A DNA stretch of 64,000 bases from Methanobacterium_B sp963703015 (GTDB taxonomy: Archaea; Methanobacteriota; Methanobacteria; Methanobacteriales; Methanobacteriaceae), in contig OY969779.1 in NCBI GenBank assembly GCA_963703015.1, positions 248,001 through 312,000 on the forward strand, given 5' to 3'. Position 1 is the first letter of the stretch, and every line of letters starts with the position of its first letter. This document shows positions 34,543 to 44,600 of this stretch, in pieces. A model generated the notes under the pieces. It was not told where the DNA came from and searched no databases. It worked only from the letters and a program-made list of their open reading frames with translations. The position numbers and the translations under genes are program-made.

Positions 34543-36438
34543 ATGAGAATTAAAGGTATAAATCTTAGTTTATTTGGTTTATTCTGTTTTGGAATATTTT
34601 TTATGATTCTTAATTGTGCTGGAGCTGTGAGTGCAGCTGGAACTTCAACTATCTATGTGAATTCACAGGGTAATGATTCATGGAACGGACTTGCAAATAG
34701 TTACAACAGCACAACCCACAATGGTCCTAAGGCCACAATTAAAAATGCCACAGCTGCAGTTGAGGATAATGGAACCATTGAAGTGACCTCTGGAAGTTAC
34801 ACAGAATATGGGATTTCTATCAACAAAAACATATCCATCCATGGGCAGGGCAACACAGTTGTAGATGGTTTAAGTTCAGACAGGATATTCACGGTAAATA
34901 ATGGTGCAAGCCTCAGCCTCAGTGGCATGATCCTGACCAATGGAAGAAACATTAATGGAGGAGCCATATACAATGAAGGAACATTAAATGTCTTTAATTG
35001 TTCCATTAATAATTGTAAAGCTGTGAATGGAGATGGTGGGGCCATTTATAATCTGGGATATTTGAATGTTTCAATGTGCAAACTTAACAATAACCGTGCA
35101 GCTAATGGTGGTGCTATTTACTGCTACTATGGCGACAACTCCTTGGTTAATTACAACCAGATAACTAACAACCAACCTTCAGCAGGGGAAATCTACTGCC
35201 CATTTGGATTGGTTGATGCCAACCTGAATTGGTGGGGATCTAACATGGACCCCCAAGACTCGGTGAACTACGGTGTCAACGTAACATCATGGATGATTAT
35301 GATAATAAAAATTGATCATGACACACTTGGTGGTGGAGGTTCATTACATGTCACAGCAGATATGCTTCATGATAATTTTAACAACTACCACGACCCATTA
35401 AACAGCCATCTTCCAGATGGGATGCAAGTATTATTTAACTCCACACTCGGTATAATTCAATCTACAATGAACACAGAAAATGGGTTGTGTACAAGCATCT
35501 TAAAATCTGGTGCCACATCTGGAACAGCACTCATCTCAACAATTCTGGACAGTCAAACATTAAACACAACCATTAAAATAAATGTGACCCCCAAAGTTAT
35601 GACCCAAACACCACCAAATAAGTCCCATATCAAGGGAAAAATTAAAACCTTAACCATCCAACTCAGCGAAACTGTGCAGGCCGGACCAAATTACAGCACA
35701 ATATCCCTCAAAGGCCCAATGGGAAATGTTCCAATAATAACCAGGATCTCAGACAATATCCTAACAATAACAGGAACATCTTACTTCAATGATGGAAATT
35801 ACAGACTTTATTTACCATTTAACAGTCTTATGGATGTATCAAACAACTATATGAATCAAAGCCTTTACTCAAACTTTACAGTGGATAACAAAGCACCAAA
35901 ACTAACAGTAAACCCAATATCAGGATCTTACAAGAGCCCAAGAACTGTTACTCTTAAGATGGATGAAGTTGGAACCATCTACTACACACTGGATAACAGC
36001 ACACCAACCAAACGGGGCAAAAAGTACTCTTTCCAAATTAGAATATCCAAAACAACTGTGCTGAGGTATTTGGGTGTGGACCTTGCAGGCAACACACAAA
36101 CAGGCAAAGCCACATACACCATCGATAAAAATCCTCCCATAATCAAGTACACAATCCCTAAAATGATGAAAACTAGGGTTTCAACCCGAAGCAGCGTTGA
36201 GATCTGTTTCAATGAAGCAATTTTCAGGGGTACAAATTTCAATAAAATAAAAGTCACCAACATGGGAACAGGAAAAACAGTTAAAACATATAAAATTTTA
36301 AAGGGTAATGTATTAATCATTAAAAACGCGAAAACAAGGCACACACATTACACCATAACCCTACCTCCGGGATCAGTCAGGGATAAGGTGGGAAACCAGT
36401 TCAAATCCAACTACATTTTAAGATTTATAACAGTGTAA
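34543..36438 (+). CDS. Adhesin-like protein with chitobiase-C/Big_5 ending
   Basis: About 631 residues: signal peptide (to VSAAG), IYVNSQGNDSWNG opening, a beta-helix (about 45-245, GGAIYN-type turns), an Ig-like middle region, a first Big_5-like domain (about 355-450), a chitobiase-C-type domain (about 455-530, GTIYYTLDNSTPT) and a final Big_5 Ig-like domain. The C-terminal 150 residues match the end of the pseudomurein-binding hydrolase at 28221. There is no C-terminal membrane segment, so retention in the wall may rest on the Ig modules. The ATG at 34543, behind GGGGGAT, is preferred to the GTG at 34531. It is a surface protein whose ligand is unknown. Confidence 0.88.
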   Translation: MRIKGINLSLFGLFCFGIFFMILNCAGAVSAAGTSTIYVNSQGNDSWNGLANSYNSTTHNGPKATIKNATAAVEDNGTIEVTSGSYTEYGISINKNISIHGQGNTVVDGLSSDRIFTVNNGASLSLSGMILTNGRNINGGAIYNEGTLNVFNCSINNCKAVNGDGGAIYNLGYLNVSMCKLNNNRAANGGAIYCYYGDNSLVNYNQITNNQPSAGEIYCPFGLVDANLNWWGSNMDPQDSVNYGVNVTSWMIMIIKIDHDTLGGGGSLHVTADMLHDNFNNYHDPLNSHLPDGMQVLFNSTLGIIQSTMNTENGLCTSILKSGATSGTALISTILDSQTLNTTIKINVTPKVMTQTPPNKSHIKGKIKTLTIQLSETVQAGPNYSTISLKGPMGNVPIITRISDNILTITGTSYFNDGNYRLYLPFNSLMDVSNNYMNQSLYSNFTVDNKAPKLTVNPISGSYKSPRTVTLKMDEVGTIYYTLDNSTPTKRGKKYSFQIRISKTTVLRYLGVDLAGNTQTGKATYTIDKNPPIIKYTIPKMMKTRVSTRSSVEICFNEAIFRGTNFNKIKVTNMGTGKTVKTYKILKGNVLIIKNAKTRHTHYTITLPPGSVRDKVGNQFKSNYILRFITV

Positions 36439-36452
36439 CCAAATTTTTCCCC

Positions 36453-36460
36453 TTTTTTTT
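36453..36460 (+). terminator. Oligo-T terminator after the adhesin
   Basis: T8 preceded by another T5, 15 bp after the stop codon, as expected for archaeal termination. Confidence 0.4.
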
Positions 36461-36552
36461 ATGAGGGATACTTGTCAGTGCAGATTTTTAAAAAGAATGG
36501 AATTAAGTTTAAAAAAAAATATTGGGTTTCAGGTTTTATAAAACCAAATTAT

Positions 36553-36645
36553 TTATTCTGCATCTATCATTTCTCCGTAAACTATTTCTAATTCACAGCC
36601 TTTAGGTCCGCAGCACCAGTGTTGTAGTTCAAAACTTACTAATAT
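36553..36645 (-). CDS. Possible 30-residue Cys-rich protein with ATA start
   Basis: A minus-strand frame reading (M)LVSFELQHWCCGPKGCE then an acidic tail ending GEMIDAE. It has no ATG, GTG or TTG, but an ATA at 36645 stands four bases after GGGGGTGA, the spacing seen for neighbouring normal genes, and a TATA-like TTATATAT lies about 45 bp further upstream. The W-C-C-G-P-K-G-C cluster suggests a metal or redox site. It is divergent from the PadR gene and may share its control. Without a homolog search this is a moderate-confidence call. Confidence 0.45.
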   Translation of the reverse strand: MLVSFELQHWCCGPKGCELEIVYGEMIDAE

Positions 36646-36764
36646 AGTCTCACCCCCATTACACTCTTTAATATACGATATGCATCAGAAAACATATATA
36701 ATTATCGGACATCCAATAATTTGATATCGATACAATTTAATAGCAACAAACCAAACAAAATAGT

Positions 36765-37061
36765 ATGCAGTGCGATATGAAGGGTTATCTGACCTTCCTC
36801 ATACTCTGGACTTTAAAAAAGAGTGAAATGAATGGGGCAGAAATATCAAGAGAATTTGAAAAAAGGCGTGGAACCAAGCCCAGTCCCGGTACCATCTATC
36901 CGGCACTTAAGGAACTCAGAAAGAATGAATTAATAACTGTTGATAAATCTAAAACCTACGCACTCACTGAAAAAGGGGAACTGGAACTTAAATCTGCATG
37001 TAAATTTTTCTGTAAAATTTTCTACGATGTAAATGAAATATCACATTACTCGAAGGAATGA
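36765..37061 (+). CDS. PadR family transcriptional regulator
   Basis: A 98-residue winged-helix protein with the PadR pattern: MKGYLTFLILWTLKKSEMNGAEI, SPGTIYPALKELRKNELI and a wing ending YALTEKGELEL. It is a minimal PadR without the long C-terminal helical domain. Start is ATG 36765 or the in-frame ATG at 36777; no strong ribosome site is present, so the message may be leaderless or short-leadered. Its upstream region, shared with the small divergent Cys-rich frame, contains near-palindromic TATCGATA at about 36724-36731. Autoregulation is likely for the family. The effector and targets are unknown. Confidence 0.85.
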   Translation: MQCDMKGYLTFLILWTLKKSEMNGAEISREFEKRRGTKPSPGTIYPALKELRKNELITVDKSKTYALTEKGELELKSACKFFCKIFYDVNEISHYSKE

Positions 37062-37132
37062 TTTCCATAACCAATGAACTTGTAAATCAACAACTTTTTT
37101 TTGTAGAATATAATTCGGGGTTCTAAATTGGG

Positions 37133-37723
37133 CTAATCGCGGATGTAAAGTTTGAAAAAAGAGTATACTGCCCTTAAAAATGACCATGACCCATCTATTA
37201 TGAAAATGGTTACAATGAATATGATGAATTGTAGTGGTATGCTTTTAAAGCTTTGAAGGAGTCCTAATATTACATTGTTTTGCAGTGCAAATATTAATAT
37301 GCCCAGTATGAAAAATCCGATTATTATGGATATGGAACTTTGGAAGAATAGTTTTCCTATGGTCTTCAAAGTTTTGAAGTTGTATATTTCCATGGAATAT
37401 TCTAGGAGTGTTAAATTTTCCAGGAGTTCATTTTCAAGGTCCTTTAATTTTTCATACAGATCCCTTGCTTCTATTACGGAAGATTTAAGTTCATGATCTT
37501 TATCATTTCTTTCCAGTTCTTCTAGATCATCATCAAAAATATCTAAATCTTCGCTTATTTGAATTAATTTGGATTCAATTAGGTATGTGGGCATTCTACT
37601 ATTTCTATCTATTTCCCTTGATTTGTAGTTGTCACTTCTTTTTTCATGTTTTCCATGTTTGTTTTGGGGTTCTGAATTTAGATTTTCATTTTTAATTCCA
37701 ATTTTATCAATGTACTCCAGCAA
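37133..37723 (-). CDS. C-terminal half of a frameshifted membrane protein
   Basis: Up to 196 residues: a charged coiled-coil part (about 45-120, IFDDDLEELERNDKDHELKSS onward) and two membrane segments (about 120-145 and 165-190) ending FKLYIRD. The frame is open further upstream (IKALQSQKKKLLEYIDKIG) back to a TAA at about 37754, inside the end of the preceding gene, and no ribosome site fits the TTG at 37723. It therefore looks like the second half of one gene with 37678-38127. Its two membrane segments resemble those of the first half, so the original protein has an internal duplication. The function is unknown. Confidence 0.65.
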   Translation of the reverse strand: MLEYIDKIGIKNENLNSEPQNKHGKHEKRSDNYKSREIDRNSRMPTYLIESKLIQISEDLDIFDDDLEELERNDKDHELKSSVIEARDLYEKLKDLENELLENLTLLEYSMEIYNFKTLKTIGKLFFQSSISIIIGFFILGILIFALQNNVILGLLQSFKSIPLQFIIFIVTIFIIDGSWSFLRAVYSFFKLYIRD

Positions 37724-38127
37724 CTTTTTTTTCTGACTTTGTAATGCTTTGATTTACTTTTTAAACCATCCTTCCACTTTTTGATTATGTAACTTAGTTC
37801 TCCTGCTGATTTATCACTGACTATTTCTGTTCCCTTAAAATCCATTGAATTATGATCATCCTCTTTAATAACCAGGAGATATGTGAATGACAATAATGCC
37901 AATGTGGCATCAACCAGTATCACAGTTAAAATAAAAACCATTAACTCCAGCCTATTTTCCACATTAAAAAGAAAGTTTAAACTGTTAAACTCAAAATAAA
38001 TAAGTATATTCAATATTAAAGCTATTAAAATCAATGAAAATAGTCCATTAATCCTATTCATAAGATATTTGTTAATCCTATCACTATGCATCAAAAGCTT
38101 GTGCTTGATTAAGGTATCTCTATCCAT
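37678..38127 (-). CDS. N-terminal half of a frameshifted membrane protein
   Basis: As read, 149 residues with two membrane segments (about 28-45 and 62-86) and a cytoplasmic tail. The last 25 residues (after KDGLKSK) are basic and Cys/Trp-containing and look out of frame, while the overlapping frame continues a natural coiled coil into the gene at 37133. The shift should lie between about 37730 and 37757, next to A-rich runs including A8. The joined protein would have about 330 residues with a TM2-coil-TM2 layout. The function is unknown. Confidence 0.65.
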   Translation of the reverse strand: MDRDTLIKHKLLMHSDRINKYLMNRINGLFSLILIALILNILIYFEFNSLNFLFNVENRLELMVFILTVILVDATLALLSFTYLLVIKEDDHNSMDFKGTEIVSDKSAGELSYIIKKWKDGLKSKSKHYKVRKKSCWSTLIKLELKMKI

Positions 38128-38334
38128 GAACCTTCACCCAGAAAAATTATCATTTAATAATTTATATATCCCGAAATGTCTTTAATTTTTCCCTAAACTA
38201 GATCAACCTTAATAAAACTTAAATTTATTTAATTTATCCTGCAAACTGGGAATTATTCATCAAAGTTTATGTATGGAGAAATGAGACTTAAATCATATCG
38301 TGAATAAATAAAAAAAAATCATGGAGGTCAAATA

Positions 38335-39135
38335 TTGGATATTGGAGATATTGTTAAGAATTCGTTGGGTTATCCCCTTTCAAATATAAAGAATTTTCTA
38401 ATTTTAGGGGTAATAATTTTATTTGCAGAACTTTATTCAATTATACAGTCGTTTGGAATTAAAAGTGGTATTTTTGGACTTCTTCTTGTTTTAACATTTT
38501 TACTTATGTTCTTCAGTAGTGGTTACCACCTGAGAATACTGAACTCATCCATAGGTGGATACGATGTTTTACCAGATTTTGGAAACTGGATGAGACTGTT
38601 TAAAGATGGTGTGAAAGTATTCATCGTGATGATCATCTTCATGATTCCACTCATAATACTTTTGATTGCATGTATTTTCATCTTAACCATGGTCTTAATT
38701 TCCTCGGGAGCTTCAAGTGGTGTGGGCAGAATTATGGTGATGACAATCCTGGCCATTACTGGAATCTACGTCATCTTGGTTTATCCATTGATTCTCATGG
38801 CCCTTGCCAACATGGCCAAAAATGAGAATAACATCAGTTACGCACTTAAATTAGGTGAAATTCGGACTAAAATATCTGATATTGGACTTGGAAACTACGT
38901 TGGATGGTACATTGTAACTGGAATCATCTACTTAATTTTACTAATTGTTGGGATGGCCATTACCTTTGCTTTTGGACTTGCACACATTAAAGTTATTGGA
39001 ATTATCATTTACGCCCTGACTTTCGGACCGTTTGCAGTAATATTTATTTATAGAAGCACCAGCCTCATGTACAGATCAGTCCTTGAAGTACAAGATGAAA
39101 TTGATACAAGTGAAGATCCAGAACTAACAATTTAA
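38335..39135 (+). CDS. DUF4013 membrane protein
   Basis: A 266-residue integral membrane protein with six or seven hydrophobic segments. The arrangement fits DUF4013, a family common in methanogens: an amphipathic start (DIGDIVKNSLGYPLSNIKNFLILG), a middle GYHLRILNSSIGGYDVLPDFGNWMRLFKDG loop that is highly characteristic, and a terminal YRSTSLMYRSVLE. The TTG start is four bases after GGAGGTCA. The function of the family is unknown. The gene is single, between the split membrane protein and an adhesin. Confidence 0.88.
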   Translation: MDIGDIVKNSLGYPLSNIKNFLILGVIILFAELYSIIQSFGIKSGIFGLLLVLTFLLMFFSSGYHLRILNSSIGGYDVLPDFGNWMRLFKDGVKVFIVMIIFMIPLIILLIACIFILTMVLISSGASSGVGRIMVMTILAITGIYVILVYPLILMALANMAKNENNISYALKLGEIRTKISDIGLGNYVGWYIVTGIIYLILLIVGMAITFAFGLAHIKVIGIIIYALTFGPFAVIFIYRSTSLMYRSVLEVQDEIDTSEDPELTI

Positions 39136-39146
39136 TATTCCATTTC

Positions 39147-39159
39147 TTTTATTTTTTTT
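39147..39159 (+). terminator. Oligo-T terminator after the DUF4013 gene
   Basis: TTTT-A-TTTTTTTT starts 11 bp after the stop codon. Confidence 0.35.
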
Positions 39160-39368
39160 GAATTAATCTGAACAAAAATAGAATTTTTTGTGAATAAAAC
39201 CTAAATCATGATAATAAATCTACATAAATAGATAATATAATGAATAAATTTATATAGCTTAACTTTTACATTAAAAGTATTTATGATTGGATTTGTTGGG
39301 GGTTTAAGTGATTTATTAGGACAGTTTTCTAAGAATCCCTAAAATGTAAATTTATGGAGGTTTGGAAC

Positions 39369-40460
39369 ATGAAAAATTTGAAAATTGTATTCATACCATT
39401 ACTCGTTTTAATAATTTTAGCAACAGCATCTGCAAGCTGTGCAACAACTGACTCACAGAACATTAGTCATGATAGTAAGTATGTTAATAGTTCCCATCCA
39501 ACATCAACCACAAGTAATCCTACAGTTTACTACGTTGATGTGAAAGGAAATGATAAAAACACGGGAAATAATCTTAAACAAGCATTTAAAACCATACAAA
39601 AAGCCATCAATGTGGGAAACGGTAATTTTTGCGTGGTTGTTGCCCAAGGTGTTTACTTTGAAAATCTTGTGATAAACAAGAACGTTAAATTAATTGGTAA
39701 CAACTCTAAAAACACAGTGATCAACGGGAAAAATAAAAGTTCTTGTATTTGGATTAAAAGCTTGGGAGATGTTCAAATAGAGGGATTCACACTCACCAAT
39801 GGAAAAAGTAGTCTAGGTGGAGGAATTCGAAATCAAGGCACATTAACCCTTAAAGATTCGTGTGTTACAGCCAACAGAGCCGATAATGGTGGTGGAATTT
39901 TCAACGAAGGTACTGTAAACATTAGGGGATCTGTTATTTCAAACAATCAATGCAGTTACAATGGTGGAGGTATTCAGAATTTGAACACAGCCTACATCGT
40001 GCGAACCAGTATTCTTTCAAATACTGCGGAAATTGGTGGAGGAATTAATTCAAAGGGAGAAGTGCAGTTGTACCAGTCTAGGGTTTCAAATAATAAAGCT
40101 GAGATTGGTGGTGGAATAAACAACGATCACTGTGTGATATCCATAGTCAGTTCATACATAAATGAAAATAAAGCTACTGAAGGTGGTGGAATCTATAACA
40201 ACAATGGAATATTCGAGATATTAGCAACTCAAATAAATTCCAACGGTGCAAGTTACGGTGGAGGAATCAGTAACTATGGATTAATTAACATGTACTTCAC
40301 CACAGTCACAAAAAACAATGCATCCATCAAAGGAGGGGGAATTTACAATTACTCCACCATCTACAAGGACACCTCAACAATCATCAACAAAAACACCAAC
40401 GACAACGTGAACCTAAACCCAGTGCTTCCATTTCCAGTTAATCCAAAAAAAATAGATTAA
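39369..40460 (+). CDS. Short beta-helix adhesin-like protein
   Basis: About 363 residues: signal peptide (ending near SASCA), a Ser/Thr spacer, a DUF1565-like opening (YYVDVKGNDKNTGNNLKQAFKTIQ, residues about 50-75), then ten or so beta-helix coils with GGGI-N turns (about 135-345) and a Pro/Lys ending with no membrane anchor. ATG 39369 stands five bases after GGAGGTTT; the ATG at 39354 lies upstream of and overlaps that ribosome site. It is probably an extracellular carbohydrate- or surface-binding protein; no enzyme residues can be named. Confidence 0.87.
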   Translation: MKNLKIVFIPLLVLIILATASASCATTDSQNISHDSKYVNSSHPTSTTSNPTVYYVDVKGNDKNTGNNLKQAFKTIQKAINVGNGNFCVVVAQGVYFENLVINKNVKLIGNNSKNTVINGKNKSSCIWIKSLGDVQIEGFTLTNGKSSLGGGIRNQGTLTLKDSCVTANRADNGGGIFNEGTVNIRGSVISNNQCSYNGGGIQNLNTAYIVRTSILSNTAEIGGGINSKGEVQLYQSRVSNNKAEIGGGINNDHCVISIVSSYINENKATEGGGIYNNNGIFEILATQINSNGASYGGGISNYGLINMYFTTVTKNNASIKGGGIYNYSTIYKDTSTIINKNTNDNVNLNPVLPFPVNPKKID

Positions 40461-40595
40461 ACCCTTAAACATCATTTTTTTTAACCATAGACCCCCAGTA
40501 AAATTAGTTGGGATATAAACTGGATCATGTTTTCAATCAAGGAATTTAATGTAATGAAAATGAATTAAAAAAAGAAATAACTTGAATTTATATTA

Positions 40596-40994
40596 TTAAG
40601 GTTTTTCGAGTTTTTCAAGTCTTTCCTCTATTTTCTTAATTTTTTTGTTTGTATCCTCACGATACTCATTGAAATTAGAATCTAATGTTGAAAGATCCTG
40701 TGTTACCTTGGTGTATTTCTTTTCAATGTTCTCTATATCGTTGTTGGTTGCAAGTTCCCAGTCAACTATTAGCTGGTTACTTTTTTCATCTAAATAATCA
40801 TCAATTTTAAGTGATAAATCATCTGTGCTTTTGGAAGCTGATTTTGGAACACTCTTCACCGTGCCCTTAATTTTTTCTCCGAGTCCAGAGACCTTTTCAC
40901 CAACAGAGTCAACCACACTTCCTTCATCACTACTTGAAACCTTCTCTCCCACACCACTCACAACTGTGCGTGCCTTCTCTCCCATTCCAGACAT
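40596..40994 (-). CDS. Small soluble coiled-coil protein
   Basis: A 132-residue hydrophilic protein. The first 50 residues repeat a MGEKA/VGEKV/LGEKI element separated by Ser-rich linkers. The last 55 residues form a coiled coil (IENIEKKYTKVTQDLSTLDS...KKIKKIEERLEKLEK). It has no signal or membrane segment. A GGAG site precedes the ATG. It is single and convergent with the adhesin upstream of it. The family is not recognised; a structural or scaffold role is only a guess. Confidence 0.65.
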   Translation of the reverse strand: MSGMGEKARTVVSGVGEKVSSSDEGSVVDSVGEKVSGLGEKIKGTVKSVPKSASKSTDDLSLKIDDYLDEKSNQLIVDWELATNNDIENIEKKYTKVTQDLSTLDSNFNEYREDTNKKIKKIEERLEKLEKP

Positions 40995-41614
40995 TTTTTA
41001 CAGCTCCAAATCATTTGTTAAATATATTTAAATTTTCAATTTATTTACCGCACTTAAATACTCCTCTAAAATTCTAAAATTCAATCCCCTGATTGAAGGA
41101 TCAAACCTAAAATCCCCCATTGTATTAGTTTATAATATGAAATTAAAACATGATATAGTTGTCGTTAACCCTTTTTTATTGGACACCATGATCCCATTTT
41201 AAATTTTTATGTTTTATGTTAGTTTTTTTAAAATCCTGTGATATCACTCACACTACATGTTTTTGTGATTCCCAATTTTTTATTATATAGTAATATAAAA
41301 AATTTAACCGGCTAATATGGGTTAATATTTGAAATAAGACCTATATTAAAGTAGTATTTACATTCTATTTTTTTAAATAATGAAAATAGACAGATTTATA
41401 TGTGTGAATTTATTATTTTTAATAAGGATTTGAAATATCATATTAAAGATATTTAACTAATTACTAGAATAAAAAAATCCATATTTGGTGCTTTCTTAAA
41501 TCTTTTAGAGAATAGTATCTTTTGTGAATTTTTAATATCACTATTCATGTATAACCTTTAATTATTACACATTTCATTTCCAAGAAAACAAAAAAAAGGA
41601 GGTGAAATAGAGCA
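40995..41614. other. Long AT-rich region upstream of the giant adhesin
   Basis: About 620 bp of very AT-rich DNA between divergent genes. The only feature seen is a 10-bp palindrome GTGATATCAC near 41239. It probably carries the adhesin promoter and a long leader. No gene or RNA was recognised. Confidence 0.4.
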
Positions 41615-44600
41615 ATGGAAAATAAAAAATATATTATAACACTACTCATGGGTTTAATTTGTTTTTTTATGTGTTTAAATAGTGTTAGTGCAGCTGATAT
41701 TAGTATAGATAATACTACCTGGACAACAGCAGATATTAACAATTATTTTAGTGGTATTTCAGTTAAGGGTCTTACCATATCTGATGGGGATAACATAATT
41801 TTTCAGGCAGGTAACTATCTCAATTTAGCATTAAATGTGAAAAATACAGTTAATATCATTGCTAATAATACTGTAAGCTTGATTGGAAAGGGAGAATCCA
41901 TTGGTATTTATGTATCTAATGCCAATTGGGTGAACATAACAGGATTCTCAGTAACTAATTATACCTATGGTATCTATGCAGCAAAGTCCAATAATACCAA
42001 CATAATCAATAACACAGCTTACAGTAACACCAAAAATGGGATAACCCTGGATGGTTCTTCAAATACAAACATTAGTAACAACTCAGTGTACAGCAATACG
42101 AATCGTGGAATATATTTATCCTCTGCCATCAATTCCTATGTAGCTAATAACGTAATAAGCAACAGCTTAGGGAATGGAGGAATTATTTCGGCTACTTCCA
42201 TCAATTCGTACATAGTTAATAACACAGTAACACGGAACGTTGATGGAATATATGTGTATACCAATTCTGTTAACACAACCATAATCAACAACAATGTGAA
42301 CAACAATGTGAACAATGGAATAGTGGTTGGATCCACCTCAACATCTTCATCTAACAGCACCATAATTAATAACACAGCAAATAACAATGGTTACGATGGA
42401 GTTCGGTTGATAAATACATTTAATTCCACCCTAACTAATAACACAGCAGCTAATAATAAAAATAATGGAATTTTAATGTTAAATGCAGAAAATTCTAGCC
42501 TAACAAATAACAGCCTTTCTACCAACTCACAAAACGGAATAAGCATAACAGGAACAGGAACCACAACCCTAAACAACAACACAGCCACTAACAACAAAGG
42601 ATCAGGAATATCAGTATCAAATTCAGGAAAAACAACCCTAAACAACAACACAGCCTCAAACAACACACAAAACGGAATAAGCGTAACAGGAACAGGAACC
42701 ACAACCCTAAACAACAACGCAGCCACTAACAACAAAGGATCAGGAATATCAGTATCAAGTTCTGGTACTTCTATTATCAATGGCAGCACAGTTTCTGATA
42801 ACTCTCAAAATGGGATAATTATTGGAAAGGGATCTTCAACACTGACGGATAATACTGTGTTTAACAATGTTTTATCAGGTATTCGATTAGAAAATTCTGG
42901 AAATTCAGTGTCTGATAATAACCTGTTTAATAATGGTGTTGGTGTTTCAGTATATGCGATTAACAACGCCATATTTGATAACACGATTAATAATAACGGT
43001 GTTGGTATTGTTATAGGTTATAATAATACTAATATTGTGTTAGGACAGAATACAGTGTCTAACAATCAGTATGGGCTTGCTATTAACGGGAACAAGGATG
43101 TTCTAAGCAATGTTGTCGTATCAAACAACACCAATGGGATTATTGTTAATGGCATTAATAATGTTTTAAACAACGTGAATATTATTAATAACCTTAGCAT
43201 GGGATTGATATTTAATTCAACATCTTCTGGTAATTTATTCACCAATGGTTCCATAATTAATAATGGTAACGGGATCCTGTTAAATGGTAATAATAACTCA
43301 GTTTTAAGTTCTTCAATCCTTAAAAACACAGAATATGGTTTCATTGTTAATGGAACTGGTAATGTATTGAATTATAACAGAATCTACCATAATAACTTGG
43401 GTTTAAATAATAATGGTAGCAACACCGATGCTAATTTGAATTGGTGGGGTGTTAACAATGCCACAGCGCAGGTTAACGATTCTGGGACTAATCTGATCAT
43501 GAAATACTGGTATGTTCTTCAGTTATCTGCCAATAATTTCAACACAACTGTTAATGCCACGAAAACAGTTACTCCTGGAGATTCTGTAACTTTAGGTTAT
43601 TCACTTGAAACCAACATTCCTGTGATTAACAATAAATGGTTGTTACCCTACTTTGAAGTGAATGTAACCAAACCAGATGGTAGCATTGTTACAGGAGATA
43701 TTAGAAACACAACAGTGAGTTACAATATCATTGCCAAAAATGGTATAGTTTACACAATTAAATCATTGGCTGATGATGAGAATGTTAAAATCTCTATTAA
43801 TACGCCAACATCATATTTGATCATAAACAAGACAGTTAGTAATTCTAAACCTAGATTGAATGACAAGGTTACCTACACCATAACTGTAACCAACAATGGA
43901 CCAGATGATACAACAAACGTATTCGTCACTGACATATTACCTAAAGGACTAAAATTCATCTCAACAGACGGAAACTACAACCCACAAACTGGTATATGGA
44001 CCATAGGAAACCTAGAAAACGGACAAACAGCAATACTAAACATCATAGCACAAATAACCCAAACAAACACCAACATAACAAACACAGCAACCCTAAACCA
44101 AACCAACTACAACCCAAACCCACAAAACCAAGCAAACAACACCATAACCGTAGACAAAGAATCTGAACTCACCATCAAAAAAACAGTAAATAACACTAAT
44201 CCAAAGTTAAACGATAAAATCACCTACACCATAACTGTAACCAACAATGGACCAGATGATACAACAAATGTCTTCGTCACTGATATATTACCTAAAGGAC
44301 TGAAATTCATCTCAACAGACGGAAACTACAACCCACAAACAAGTATATGGACCATAGGAAACCTAGAAAACGGACAAACAGCAATACTAAACATCATAGC
44401 ACAAATAACCCAAACAAACACCAACATAACAAACACAGCAACCCTAAACCAAACCAACTACAACCCAAACCCACAAAACCAAGCAAACAACACCATAACC
44501 GTAGACAAAGCATCAGAGCTCATCATTAAAATAGCAGTTAATAATTCAAAGCCGAAGTTAAAGGATAAAATCACCTACACCATAACTGTAACCAACAATG

